From JAGWRI01 sp963728785 (GTDB taxonomy: Bacteria; Gemmatimonadota; Gemmatimonadetes; Gemmatimonadales; Gemmatimonadaceae), in the NCBI GenBank assembly GCA_963728785.1, contig CAVSKV010000002.1:186001-250000 (forward strand): a DNA stretch of 64,000 nt, read 5' to 3'. The notes below the pieces were generated by a model, which saw only the letters and a list, made by a program, of their open reading frames with translations, did not search any database and was not told where the DNA came from. Below are positions 1 through 9,065 of this stretch, piece by piece (position 1 is the first letter of the stretch; every line of letters starts with the position of its first letter). The position numbers and the translations under genes were made by a program.

Positions 1-2039
1 TTCATTCCCACGAGCTGCTCGCCGGCCAGCGTGCGATGCGCAAAGTGCCCGGCGTCCAGTTCGGCGTCGCCCCAGTCGGCGGTCCACCAGTCCATCATGA
101 AGCGGTGGTTCTCGTAGCTGGACAGGTCATCGGGTCTTCGCTTCGTATCCGAAGGATCGAACGGCGTGATTCCGGCCTGCTTCATCGCATCATTCCGCGC
201 ATCGAGCGTGGTTCGCAGCGAGCGCTCGATCTTGGCGCGCATCTCCGTTGCCAGCGACCGCGCCTCGCCCCCGTCACGTTTCAGTTCGCGCGCCAGTTGC
301 GCGTTTCCCCGCGTGGCTGCATCGCCCGCCGCGACCGCCAACATACGCCCGTGTTCGTACAGGCCGCGCCAGGTCCATACGGCGTTCTGGTAGAACCAGG
401 GGTGCGAGTCGGGAGAATCGTCCTTCGGATCGCCAAGGTCCGCTTCCGGCGAGCCCCAGATCAGCCCGTGTCGCGGGTCGGTCTCCGTGAACGTGCGCAC
501 CGAGTAGCGGTACCGCGCTACCACGAAGCCGATCATGCGCCGCAGCACGGGAAGCCGCCGCGCCAGCGCGTCGAGGTCGCGTGAATAGTCGTACGCGCGC
601 GCCGAGTTCTCCAGGAAGATGCCGGCGTTGAGCGGCGCCTCCACCTGGTCCTGCGTGTTGTACGTGAAATTGCCATTGGGCAGGATGTACGTGTCGAGGT
701 AGTGCTCGAAGTACGGCTCGACCTCTGTGGTGAGGTTCCAGAGTTGCTGCGCCCATACGAACTCGTAGTGAGCCACGGGGAACAGGGCGTGACTGCGCTC
801 GGGAATCTTCGTGTAGGCGCCCTCGCCGATTTGATACGTGGGCTCCAGTCCGCGATAGCTGCAGCGCGAGAGCACGATGCCGGCGCGCGCGGCGTCGAGG
901 AGCCACGGATCGGGGATCTCCACCCGCATGCGGTCTTCGAAGAAATGCTGCCAGTGGGTCCACAGCCCCACGAGCGCCGCAAAGAACTGGTCTGCGGTGC
1001 TGTTCCAGTAGCGATCCACCCAACGCGAGGCGGGAAGCGCCTGGTCGGCGTTGGTGTCGCCCGGCGGGATGAGGTCGCCGCGTCCTTCGGGCAGCAGCGC
1101 GCGCACTCGGCCCATCGGGCGCGCGTCCGCGCCCGGTGGAAGCAGCACCATCACTTCGTAGCCAACCCGGAATTTCGGATTCCACACGCCAATGTCCGCC
1201 GCCGGCAGGTAGCCGCCGAGCAGCGTGCGCTTGCTGTAGCCGGGCACGTAGTCGTAGAGGTACTCCGAGGGGAGGAAGCGGCGCGGGTCGAACAGGCGGC
1301 CGGTGAGATCGGGCGCCCAGAGCGATTGCGGGTCCCTGCCGAACTGGCGCGACGTGCCGTCCGCCTCGAGCCAGAGCGAGCGCTCGGACGCGGCCTCCTC
1401 GTTGGCGACGAGCGTCCATCCGATCAGCTCCTCCCCCAGCGCGGCCACGTTCTCGTAGCAGGGATCCTCGTCGGAGCCGAGGACATGGTCGCCCGGTTTG
1501 TCCGGTTGCGCAGGGTACGACGCCTGCCGCTCGAACTGGCCGGCGGGCGTCGCGTTGATCGGACGGGGCCGGACGTTGGCCAGGTCACCGATGCCCTTGG
1601 GAATCCGTGCGACCTCGCCTTGCTCGGTGACGTAGACGATCGCGCCGCGGTGCGACACGTGCTTCTCGAACACCGCGGTCGGCCTGCCATTGAGATCACC
1701 GATCAAGGCCACGAGCCGCCAACCGTCGAGTTCCTCGCCCAGGTGCACGCCGCGCGCCGCACCGGCAGCCGGCGCCGCGGCGACTACGGTGTCCGGGCGG
1801 AACCCGCTCACCTTCGGCGCTTTCGCCAACTCCTCGGCCTCCCCTGGCGGCAGCAGCGCGTAGTCGTTCGGGATGCGCCCGGGCGAGTAGCGCGGCGATC
1901 GCCTGGCGCGCGCCGTGGTCGAGTCGCCAGTCGGGCCCGAAGCCGACGTGGACGGGGTCACCCCCGGTATGTCCAGGATTCGACGCGGAAGCACGGCCGC
2001 GGCGGCGGCCCACTGCAGGAAGCGGCGGCGGTCCAGCAT
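1..2039 (-). CDS. Tat-exported six-hairpin glycosidase-like protein, N-terminal part
   Basis: An open frame runs from the ATG at 2039 to the window edge, giving 679 visible codons with no stop, so the C-terminus is missing. The ATG has an AGGAG ribosome site nine bases upstream. The N-terminus (MLDRRRFLQWAAAAVLP) has a twin-arginine RRRFL motif followed by a hydrophobic stretch, so Tat export is likely. The later half is rich in Trp, Tyr and His, with alternating helical stretches of the kind seen in (alpha/alpha)6 six-hairpin glycosidases. The function is an inference from this general appearance; I do not recognise a specific family or catalytic acid. Antisense frames in the same region have unnatural Arg/Pro/Ala-rich composition and were dismissed. 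Confidence 0.6.
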   Translation of the reverse strand, partial: MLDRRRFLQWAAAAAVLPRRILDIPGVTPSTSASGPTGDSTTARARRSPRYSPGRIPNDYALLPPGEAEELAKAPKVSGFRPDTVVAAAPAAGAARGVHLGEELDGWRLVALIGDLNGRPTAVFEKHVSHRGAIVYVTEQGEVARIPKGIGDLANVRPRPINATPAGQFERQASYPAQPDKPGDHVLGSDEDPCYENVAALGEELIGWTLVANEEAASERSLWLEADGTSRQFGRDPQSLWAPDLTGRLFDPRRFLPSEYLYDYVPGYSKRTLLGGYLPAADIGVWNPKFRVGYEVMVLLPPGADARPMGRVRALLPEGRGDLIPPGDTNADQALPASRWVDRYWNSTADQFFAALVGLWTHWQHFFEDRMRVEIPDPWLLDAARAGIVLSRCSYRGLEPTYQIGEGAYTKIPERSHALFPVAHYEFVWAQQLWNLTTEVEPYFEHYLDTYILPNGNFTYNTQDQVEAPLNAGIFLENSARAYDYSRDLDALARRLPVLRRMIGFVVARYRYSVRTFTETDPRHGLIWGSPEADLGDPKDDSPDSHPWFYQNAVWTWRGLYEHGRMLAVAAGDAATRGNAQLARELKRDGGEARSLATEMRAKIERSLRTTLDARNDAMKQAGITPFDPSDTKRRPDDLSSYENHRFMMDWWTADWGDAELDAGHFAHRTLAGEQLVGM

Positions 2040-2247
2040 GGGGCAGTTCTCCTGGTGAGCGATCGGAGCCCACAATCGAAGTCGTGATTCCGCTGATGCG
2101 CTACAGCTGGCTAGGCATTCGCAGTGGCTTCAGCGTCATTCTCGGGAGAGGCCATCGCAATTACTATTATTCTACGGAGAAAGCTCGCCGAGTGGGCCCA
2201 CTGAGACCCGCAGTTTCCGCGGGAAATCGTAAAGGGAGGATCGAACG

Positions 2248-2580
2248 GTGAACAACAAGATTGGACTGGCAGTCCTCAGCGTCATCACGGCGTTGATCGC
2301 CACACCGGTACTCGCGCAAAGCCCCGCGCCGGACAGCATATTCACGGCGAAATGCGCCGTTTGCCACGGCGACGACGGCTTGGGTGATACGGAGGGGGGA
2401 AAGGCCACGGAAACCCCTTCCCTGCTCTCGCCGGCCATCCTCAAACTGGCGACCGCCGACCTCATTGCGACGGTGAAGAACGGCAAGGGCCAGATGCCCG
2501 CGTATGGTGAGAAGCTGACCGACGCGCAGATCACCAACGTGGTCGCCTACATCGAGACGTTGCAGAAGAAGAAGCCGTAG
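2248..2580 (+). CDS. small class I cytochrome c, periplasmic
   Basis: A 110-residue protein with a signal peptide (hydrophobic stretch ending ATPVLAQ at about residue 26), one heme-binding CAVCH motif near residue 37 and a QMPAYG segment that supplies the likely axial methionine. It should be a soluble monoheme electron carrier in the periplasm. The start is GTG at 2248, chosen because a strong AAAGGGAGGA ribosome site lies just upstream and the signal peptide begins there. A possible -10 (TATTAT, 2165-2170) lies upstream, with no good -35. The neighbours do not reveal the redox partner. Confidence 0.88.
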   Translation: MNNKIGLAVLSVITALIATPVLAQSPAPDSIFTAKCAVCHGDDGLGDTEGGKATETPSLLSPAILKLATADLIATVKNGKGQMPAYGEKLTDAQITNVVAYIETLQKKKP

Positions 2581-2681
2581 TAGTCGCGGGGAACGTTCGA
2601 AGGGCGATCGCGGCGCGTGGGGCGAGAGAGTCCACGGTGTACCACAGGACGCACGCCATACCGCTCGCGCCGGGGCAGGAG

Positions 2682-2714
2682 GCGGCCCAACAGCGTACCC
2701 GCTTGTTGGGCCGC
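2682..2714. terminator. hairpin between convergent genes
   Basis: Perfect 11-bp inverted repeat (arms 2682-2692 and 2704-2714, arm GCGGCCCAACA) with an 11-base loop, between the convergent cytochrome c and OPT genes. There is no U-run on either side, so it may be only a transcript-end hairpin. Confidence 0.5.
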
Positions 2715-2733
2715 GCGCCATTTCAGAGCTTGC

Positions 2734-4698
2734 CTATCGCACAGAACCCGGCATCTCCCTGGAGCGACGCAGCATCCATCCGTACAGGAAGACGAGCAGC
2801 CCCACGAACCCCAGCACGCCCAACCACGGCGCGGGCGCGAAACTCTCCGGCACGAGGCCGATCGGCGCCTCGCGAGCCAGTCCCACGATCAGTCCGGCGT
2901 TGACCACCCCCCATACGCTCTCGCCGACGATCAGCCCCGACGCCACCAACGTGCCCAGCCGGTCGGCGCGCTCCGGATCCGGCATCGACCGCGCGCGCCC
3001 GTCGTACCAGTGCGAGATGAGCGCGCCGACGACCACGGCGAACGTCGCCGACATGGGCAGATAGATCCCGATGCCGACGGCCAGCGGCGGGATGCGCAGC
3101 TTGTGCAGCGCGCCAAGGGTCGTGTCGGCGAGAATGAGCATGACGCCGACGAGCGCGCCGATGCCAATCATGTTCCAGTTGAGATTGCCCCCGATCACAC
3201 CCTGGGCCAGCGCCGAGATGAGCGTGGCCTGCGGCGCCGGCAGCGGGTTGGGCGCCAGCACGCCCACGTTCGGCGCACCAGCGAATCCGTAGGCTTTCGC
3301 CAGGAGATTGAGCACCCACGGGATCACCGCCGCCCCGGCGGCTACGCCGACGATGAGCGCGATCTGCTGCCGCCGCGGCGACGCACCCACCAGCTGGCCG
3401 GTCTTGAGGTCCTGCAGGTTGTCGTTGGAGATCGTCGCGCAGGCGAACACGATCGCCGTGATGAACAGTGAGAATGCGACGAGTGCCGGCCGCGACGCCT
3501 CGGCCGGCCGCACGGCCATCGCGAGCACCGACGCGCACACGACGATCGAGAGAATGCCGACGCCGGAGATCGGGCTGTTCGACGCGCCGATGAGCCCCGC
3601 CATGTAGCCGCAGATGCCGGCAATGAGAAAGCCGACGATCACGACGAACGGCACGGCAATCGCCGTGAGCATTCCCGCGTCGGGGGACAACACGGTGGAG
3701 CGCGCGAAGCCGTACGCCAACCCGCCGGCGATGAGCGTGCAGCCCAGGGCCAGTCCGATGATCCACCCCGGCTCGAGATCGCGGTCCAGATCGTCCCCCG
3801 CGGCGGCGCGCGACGCGGCCAGTGTGCTCACCAGGCCCCCGATCACGGGCTTGGCGAGCGTGGCCAGCGTATAGATCGCAGCCACGCCGATCGCGCCGGC
3901 GCCGATAAAGCGCACCTGCGTGCCCCAGATGTGGGCCGTGTTCGACGCGAGCGTCATGCCGGCGGGGATCGCCCCCTGCATCGACGTGAGGACCGGCACC
4001 GCGATCCCCCACGCGATAACCAGTCCCGCGAGCATCGCCATGCCCACCGACAATCCCACCAGATGGCCGGCCCCGACGAGCGCGAGTGACCACGCCACGT
4101 CGTACCCGCTCGCCGCCGTGACGCCGATCGGGAAGTAGCCCGAGAGCCCTCCGGCCAGGAGGCGCGTGCCCGTGAGGATGGCCAACCCCGCCGACGTCGC
4201 GCTGCCCAGGATCACCGCGACGAGCCCCTGCCGCGCTTCGCCCGTATCGTCCTTCGTCTCACCTCGCGTGCCGGAGCCCACCCGCAGCACCTCGGCCGCT
4301 GCCACCCCTTCGGGATACGGCAGGTCGGAGTTGGTGACGAGCGCCCGCCGGAGGGGGATCGTGAACAGCACCCCGAGCACGCCGCCGCTCAAACAGATGA
4401 GGAACGATTGCCAGAACGGGAATCCGGTCCACCAGCCGACGATGACGAGCCCCGGCAGCACGAAGATGATCGCCGACAGCGTGCCGGCCGCCGAGGCCAC
4501 CGTCTGCACGATGTTGTTCTCGAGAATCGACGAGTCTTTCACGACGCTGAGCACGGCCATCGAGATGACGGCGGCAGGAATCGACGAGGCGAAGGTGAGG
4601 CCGACCTTGAGTCCGAGGTAGACGTTGGCCGCGGTGAAGACCGTGGTGATGAGCGCGCCGAGGACGAGACCGCGAAGGGTGAGTTCTCTGGGTTGCAT
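2734..4698 (-). CDS. OPT family oligopeptide transporter
   Basis: A 654-residue polytopic membrane protein with about 15 hydrophobic segments. The N-terminal part (TVFTAANVYLGLKVGLTFAS, around residues 19-38) matches bacterial members of the OPT family, as does the later GNLNWNMIGIGA segment. OPT proteins import short peptides, or in the YSL branch metal chelates, by proton coupling; the substrate here cannot be read from sequence. The length fits bacterial OPT members. It is transcribed alone, convergent with the cytochrome c gene, with a 219-base gap to the next upstream gene. Confidence 0.9.
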   Translation of the reverse strand: MQPRELTLRGLVLGALITTVFTAANVYLGLKVGLTFASSIPAAVISMAVLSVVKDSSILENNIVQTVASAAGTLSAIIFVLPGLVIVGWWTGFPFWQSFLICLSGGVLGVLFTIPLRRALVTNSDLPYPEGVAAAEVLRVGSGTRGETKDDTGEARQGLVAVILGSATSAGLAILTGTRLLAGGLSGYFPIGVTAASGYDVAWSLALVGAGHLVGLSVGMAMLAGLVIAWGIAVPVLTSMQGAIPAGMTLASNTAHIWGTQVRFIGAGAIGVAAIYTLATLAKPVIGGLVSTLAASRAAAGDDLDRDLEPGWIIGLALGCTLIAGGLAYGFARSTVLSPDAGMLTAIAVPFVVIVGFLIAGICGYMAGLIGASNSPISGVGILSIVVCASVLAMAVRPAEASRPALVAFSLFITAIVFACATISNDNLQDLKTGQLVGASPRRQQIALIVGVAAGAAVIPWVLNLLAKAYGFAGAPNVGVLAPNPLPAPQATLISALAQGVIGGNLNWNMIGIGALVGVMLILADTTLGALHKLRIPPLAVGIGIYLPMSATFAVVVGALISHWYDGRARSMPDPERADRLGTLVASGLIVGESVWGVVNAGLIVGLAREAPIGLVPESFAPAPWLGVLGFVGLLVFLYGWMLRRSREMPGSVR

Positions 4699-4917
4699 TC
4701 GGCCAGTGGTTCAGGGTGGCGTAAGGTGGGGCGGGACGCGGTCGCCGTGCAGAGGTCGGTCCCACACTCGTTCGAGGCGGTGGTAGGCGGGCGCTGGAGG
4801 GGTTCAGCCAGGGCCAAACTTGCGAGCGGGCGGGCGGCGGCGCCAGATGGCGCCGGGCCCGCGCCTGTTGCGGCCACAACCGGAGACGCCGCGGCCTGCC
4901 GAAGTCAGCCGCGGGTT

Positions 4918-5892
4918 CTACCCGGGCCCCACTTGGCCTACGGTGAGGCGCCGAACCAGCGCTGTCGGTGCCCACCCGTACGCCAGCGCCCGCAGCAGCC
5001 CGAGCACTGCATCGCTGCGGGTTCGGCCGCGAATCGGGTCGATGATGTTGTGCGGAAGACGCAACGAGTCGGGAAGCTCGAATACGGAGACCTTCGCCCC
5101 ATGCCGGGACCAGTCGCGGGAGAGCGCTTCCGCCGCCGATTCCTTCACCGTGCGATCCGCGGCGTTGACCAGCACCACCATCTCCGGCGTGCGCGGAGCC
5201 ACCCGCGCCGCGTCGCTCAGAATCGAGCCGCCGAGTTGGAAGATCTGGGCCGCCGCGTGCGAATCGAATCCCGCCTCGCGGTCGGGCCGGGCGGTGTCGG
5301 GTCGTGACCGTCGGGTCATGCTCGGCAAACGGTCGGCGAGGCCGATGAGGGGCCGATCGAGCAGGGACGGGATGCGTCCCGGTTCGATCGCCGGCGCGAT
5401 CAGGACCACACGGCTGACCTGGCGCTGTTGCGCGATCCACGCGCCCACCGTGCCGCCCATGCTCAGGCCTACCACCACCACCGAATCGCCGAGCCCGCGC
5501 GCCTCGTTCACCACGGAGTCCGCGACTCCTCGCAATTGTGCCGCGGTCAGTGCGGAGAGTGCGCCGACGTTCCCGCCCCGCAGGCCGTGTTGCGGAAGGC
5601 GCGGCACGTAGACGTTGTTTCCGTCGGCATACAGGAGATAGGCGAATGCCTCGAATTGCCGCGGCGAGTCGGTGAGGCCGTGCAGGAGCACGATCACGCG
5701 TGGCGCGGGCGCGCCGCTGGTGAGCAGAATGCTCCGCGCGCCGGGAGCGGCCACGCTGTCGTCGACGGCCTGCCGCCGAGCGATCGCGGCGACGGAGCGA
5801 TCGTAGGGCGATTGGGGCTGCTGCGCAGAAGGGGACTGGAGCGCGGGGGCAAGGCTCCCGAGCAGCAGTGCCGCGAGCAGCCGTCGCCTCAC
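4918..5892 (-). CDS. secreted alpha/beta hydrolase
   Basis: A 324-residue protein beginning with a signal peptide (MRRRLLAALLLGSLAPALQS). The body is an alpha/beta hydrolase: the oxyanion segment VLLHGLTDSP lies near residue 70, the nucleophile elbow GLSMGG near residue 143, and a late DSLRLPHN segment may hold the catalytic His. This resembles monoacylglycerol lipase or carboxylesterase members; the substrate is unknown. The GTG start at 5892 has GGAG seven bases upstream, and a GATAAT-like -10 sits further up. It is divergent from asnB across about 270 bases. Confidence 0.85.
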   Translation of the reverse strand: MRRRLLAALLLGSLAPALQSPSAQQPQSPYDRSVAAIARRQAVDDSVAAPGARSILLTSGAPAPRVIVLLHGLTDSPRQFEAFAYLLYADGNNVYVPRLPQHGLRGGNVGALSALTAAQLRGVADSVVNEARGLGDSVVVVGLSMGGTVGAWIAQQRQVSRVVLIAPAIEPGRIPSLLDRPLIGLADRLPSMTRRSRPDTARPDREAGFDSHAAAQIFQLGGSILSDAARVAPRTPEMVVLVNAADRTVKESAAEALSRDWSRHGAKVSVFELPDSLRLPHNIIDPIRGRTRSDAVLGLLRALAYGWAPTALVRRLTVGQVGPG

Positions 5893-6165
5893 GGCGCAAC
5901 TCCGGTAATTATCAACGTTAGCGTATGCACCCTCACCCTCCTAGCTGACGGCCAACCGGGGCCGCGGCGGTGGGCCGAGCCCGTGGCCAGGCCGACCTCT
6001 TCCCTGCACTATGCAAGGTCGCCTACGATTGGTGGCAGTCAGTCGGGAAACTCCCCCGGCTCAGTCCGGCACCCCTCCCCTTCCGCTTGCGCCCGGCTAC
6101 GGCGCCCGCATATTCCGGCGCTTCCACCCGGACAAGAGCCGGCCAACACTCTCAATCGATCACAT

Positions 6166-8097
6166 ATGTGTGGAATCACCGCGGTCCTGTCGCGCCGGGC
6201 ACCGATCGATCCTCAGACGATGCAGGCAGGGATGGCGACGCTCCACCATCGCGGGCCCGACGGCCACCGCCACTGGATGGCCGGCGACGGGCGTGCCGCC
6301 CTCGGCCACACCCGGCTTTCCATCATCGACCTCGCCACGGGCGATCAGCCGATCTCGAACGAGGACCGGACCATCCACATCGTGGTGAACGGAGAGTTCT
6401 ACGATTTCGAGCGCATGCGCGCCGACCTCGAGGCCCGCGGGCATCGGTTCCGGACGAAGTCCGATAGTGAGATCGCCCTCCATCTGTACGAGGACTTCGG
6501 TCCAGAATGCCTGCACCACCTTCGCGGCGAGTATGCGTTCGTCATTTGGGACGAGCGCAACCACCGCATGATCGCCGGCCGCGACCGGTTCGGCGTCAAG
6601 CCGCTGTTCTACGCCGAGCACGACGGGGCGCTCTATCTCGCGTCGGAGGTCAAGGCGCTGTACGCGATGGGCGTGCCCGCACGGTGGAGCACCGAAGCCC
6701 TGTACGCCGGCGGGTTCGTGCTGCCCGGCGATCGGACGCTCTTTGCCGGCGTGCACGCCGTTCCGCCGGGCCACTTCCTGCGCGCCACGCGCGAAGCGCA
6801 CCGGGTGCACCAGTACTGGGACGTCGACTACCCGCGTGACGACGCGCCGCGGACGCCCGTGAGCGACGCCGAATACATCGCGGGGTTCCGCGCCGTGCTC
6901 GAGGACGCGGTCAAGACGCGCCTCCGCGCCGACGTGCCCGTGGGGTGCTACCTGAGCGGAGGCATCGACTCGTGCGCGGTGCTCGGCCTTGCCTCATTGC
7001 ACCACGACGGTCCGGTGCGCGCGTATACGCTCACCTTGGATCACGGGCACTATGACGAAAGTGTAATAGCCGAGGCGATGGCGCGGCACGCGGGGGCCAC
7101 CTATCAGCCCATTGCGATGACGCAGGCCGACCTCGCGGCGAACTTCCGCGCCGCGGTCATCCAGTCGGAGATCCCGTTCATCAACGGCCACACCGTGGCC
7201 AAGTTCATGCTCAGCCGCGCCGTGCGCGAGAGCGGATACAAGGTGGTGCTCACCGGCGAGGGCTCGGACGAGATTCTCGCCGGCTATCCACACTTCCGGC
7301 GAGACATGCTCCTCCATCACACGGCCGGTCAGGATCCGGAAGAGACGAGCCGGCTGCTGCGCGAGCTGGTGGAGCAGAACCAGGTGTCGCGCGGTCTGCT
7401 GTTGCCGGAGGGCGATGCCGACACCGGCACCGTGTGCACGACGCTGCTGGGGAGCGTCCCGTCTTGGCTCGAGGCGATGGCCGGCACATCGAGTCGCATG
7501 CGCGGCCTGATGCGCGATGAGTTTCTCCAGCCGTACCGCGGCGCCGACGTCATCGCGACGCTGCTGTCGTCGCTCGACGTCGAGCGGCGGCTCAAGGGCC
7601 GGAATGCCGTGCACGCGGCGCTCTACCTCTGGGCCAAGACCATCCTGCCCCACTACATCCTGTCGAACCTTGGCGACCGCATGGAGATGTCGCATTCGAT
7701 CGAGGGCCGGGTGCCGTTCATGGATCACCACGTGGCCGAGTACCTGCAGCGGGTGCCCGTATCGCTCAAGATTCGCGGAATGACGGAGAAGTACATCCTA
7801 CGCGAAGCCGTGAAGGACGTGATCACCAACACGGTGTACGAGCGTCAGAAGCATCCCTTCCTCAGCCCGCCGGCGACGCTCAACCCCGACCAGCCGCTCC
7901 ACGCGCTGACGCAGGACACGCTCCGCGGCTCAGCGACGGCGAACGTGCCGTTTCTCGATCAGAAGAAGGTCGTGGCGGCGCTCGACGGGTTGGCCAAGCC
8001 GGGCGCTGACGCCGGGCATCAGGTGGTTATGGATCAGGTGCTCACGCTCGCGCTGAGCTTCGTGTTCATGCACGAGGGACTGGGGCTGTCGGCGTAG
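6166..8097 (+). CDS. asnB: asparagine synthetase, glutamine-hydrolysing
   Basis: A 643-residue AsnB-family enzyme that makes asparagine from aspartate, ATP and glutamine. The start is fixed by the MCGIT N-terminus: Cys2 is the glutaminase nucleophile after Met removal, so longer upstream frames are wrong. The glutaminase domain (residues 2 to about 215) keeps RGPDG, LGHTRLSIID and NGEFYDF. The synthetase domain has the SGGIDS pyrophosphate loop near residue 263 and the late EGRVPFMDHH motif typical of AsnB. A transglutaminase-like gene follows after 23 bases on the same strand. Lasso peptide cyclases share this fold, but the intact glutaminase and AsnB motifs favour a true asparagine synthetase. 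Confidence 0.88.
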   Translation: MCGITAVLSRRAPIDPQTMQAGMATLHHRGPDGHRHWMAGDGRAALGHTRLSIIDLATGDQPISNEDRTIHIVVNGEFYDFERMRADLEARGHRFRTKSDSEIALHLYEDFGPECLHHLRGEYAFVIWDERNHRMIAGRDRFGVKPLFYAEHDGALYLASEVKALYAMGVPARWSTEALYAGGFVLPGDRTLFAGVHAVPPGHFLRATREAHRVHQYWDVDYPRDDAPRTPVSDAEYIAGFRAVLEDAVKTRLRADVPVGCYLSGGIDSCAVLGLASLHHDGPVRAYTLTLDHGHYDESVIAEAMARHAGATYQPIAMTQADLAANFRAAVIQSEIPFINGHTVAKFMLSRAVRESGYKVVLTGEGSDEILAGYPHFRRDMLLHHTAGQDPEETSRLLRELVEQNQVSRGLLLPEGDADTGTVCTTLLGSVPSWLEAMAGTSSRMRGLMRDEFLQPYRGADVIATLLSSLDVERRLKGRNAVHAALYLWAKTILPHYILSNLGDRMEMSHSIEGRVPFMDHHVAEYLQRVPVSLKIRGMTEKYILREAVKDVITNTVYERQKHPFLSPPATLNPDQPLHALTQDTLRGSATANVPFLDQKKVVAALDGLAKPGADAGHQVVMDQVLTLALSFVFMHEGLGLSA

Positions 8098-8120
8098 CGG
8101 CAGCTGCGAGTCATGACGGA

Positions 8121-8741
8121 GTGACGACCGTGGATTGGACGGCAAAGGAGAGAAGAGTGCTTCGCGGCTTGAGTTCGCCGGCCGTGATCCAGGAGTTCCT
8201 GGATGCAATCCCGTATAACCCCGGGATGACCTATCGTTCGCCCCGACAGGTCCTCGGCGACCGGACGGCGAATTGCATGGAGGGTGCGGTATTCGCCGCA
8301 TGCGGTCTGGACCGCATCGGTCTCCGGCCGGCGCTCGTCGAGTTCAGGGCGGTGCGCGACGACAGCCATATCGTGACGATCTTCAGACAGGACGGTCGGT
8401 TCGGGGCGCTCTCGAAGTCGAACTTCACTGGCCTTCGATATCGATGCCCGGTGTACCGCACCCTGCGTGAACTCGTGTTGTCGTATTTCGAACACCACTT
8501 CAACGTCAGGCGGGAGCTGACGATGCGTTCGTACACGCGTCCCCTCGTGCTGAGCGAACGCGCCTTTCCTGCGTGGCGATCGCGCGACTCTGACCTCGAC
8601 GACATTTGCGATGCGCTCGACCGCCAGCCAGGCACCGTCATCGTCAACCGCTCTCGCGAACGCCGTCTCCGGCTCGTTGACGACCGCCTGTTCCATGCGG
8701 GCCTGCTCGGTGCGGACCCCAAGGGCCTCTATCGCATCTAG
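8121..8741 (+). CDS. conserved transglutaminase-like Cys/His protein
   Basis: A 206-residue protein without signal peptide or membrane segment. The core reads NCMEGAVFAACGL (Cys near residue 52), then DDSHIVTIF (His near residue 83), then ALSKSNFTGLRYR and an aromatic SYFEHHFN segment. The Cys/His order and spacing are those of transglutaminase-like or papain-like folds, and I believe this is a known conserved hypothetical family, though I cannot name it. It lies 23 bases after asnB and is probably cotranscribed. The GTG start at 8121 has no strong ribosome site; GTG at 8130 is an alternative. A hairpin terminator serving the opposite strand lies beyond its stop. Confidence 0.65.
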   Translation: MTTVDWTAKERRVLRGLSSPAVIQEFLDAIPYNPGMTYRSPRQVLGDRTANCMEGAVFAACGLDRIGLRPALVEFRAVRDDSHIVTIFRQDGRFGALSKSNFTGLRYRCPVYRTLRELVLSYFEHHFNVRRELTMRSYTRPLVLSERAFPAWRSRDSDLDDICDALDRQPGTVIVNRSRERRLRLVDDRLFHAGLLGADPKGLYRI

Positions 8742-8790
8742 GCGGCGCGACCAACCCCAATCCGGCCTCAAATCGCCCCGCCGAAAACAC

Positions 8791-8827
8791 AACACGCCCG
8801 CCGCTCTCACGAGCGGCAAGGCGTGTT
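8791..8827 (-). terminator. Rho-independent terminator of tRNA-Gly
   Basis: Inverted repeat with outer arms AACACGCC (8791-8798) and GGCGTGTT (8820-8827) and an inner GCCGCTC/GAGCGGC stem. On the minus strand it is followed by a T-rich stretch (complement of 8784-8787). It sits 20 bases after tRNA-Gly. Confidence 0.8.
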
Positions 8828-8847
8828 CTAGCAAGCAGTTACCTCAG

Positions 8848-8920
<73 letters not shown>

Positions 8921-8956
8921 AGAACGCTCGCTCAACCAGCGAACGGCACCGGTCCA

Positions 8957-8985
8957 AGTATACCCGACGCCCGGACGGCGATCAA
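8957..8985 (-). promoter_or_regulatory. sigma-70-type promoter of tRNA-Gly
   Basis: On the minus strand, -35 TTGATC (8985-8980) and -10 TATACT (8962-8957) are separated by exactly 17 bases. The -10 lies 36 bases before the tRNA 5' end. Confidence 0.78.
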
Positions 8986-9065
8986 GCCGGGACGCCCTGC
9001 GGCCTGCACTACCGTGTGGCGACCTTGCCCACGGTATTCCACGATGCTCGGCGAGTTGCGGATCG

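Noticed and set aside
702..2087. Long plus-strand open frame opposite the glycosidase-like gene
   Set aside because: Arg/Gly/Val-rich sequence without domains; it is the antisense shadow of a frame with natural composition and a Tat signal.
5428..6165. N-terminal extension of asnB
   Set aside because: Glutaminase needs Cys2 exposed after Met, so the protein must begin MCGIT at 6166.
6166..8097. AsnB read as a lasso cyclase
   Set aside because: Intact glutaminase Cys2 and full AsnB motifs make asparagine synthesis the simpler call; the alternative is kept only as a finding.
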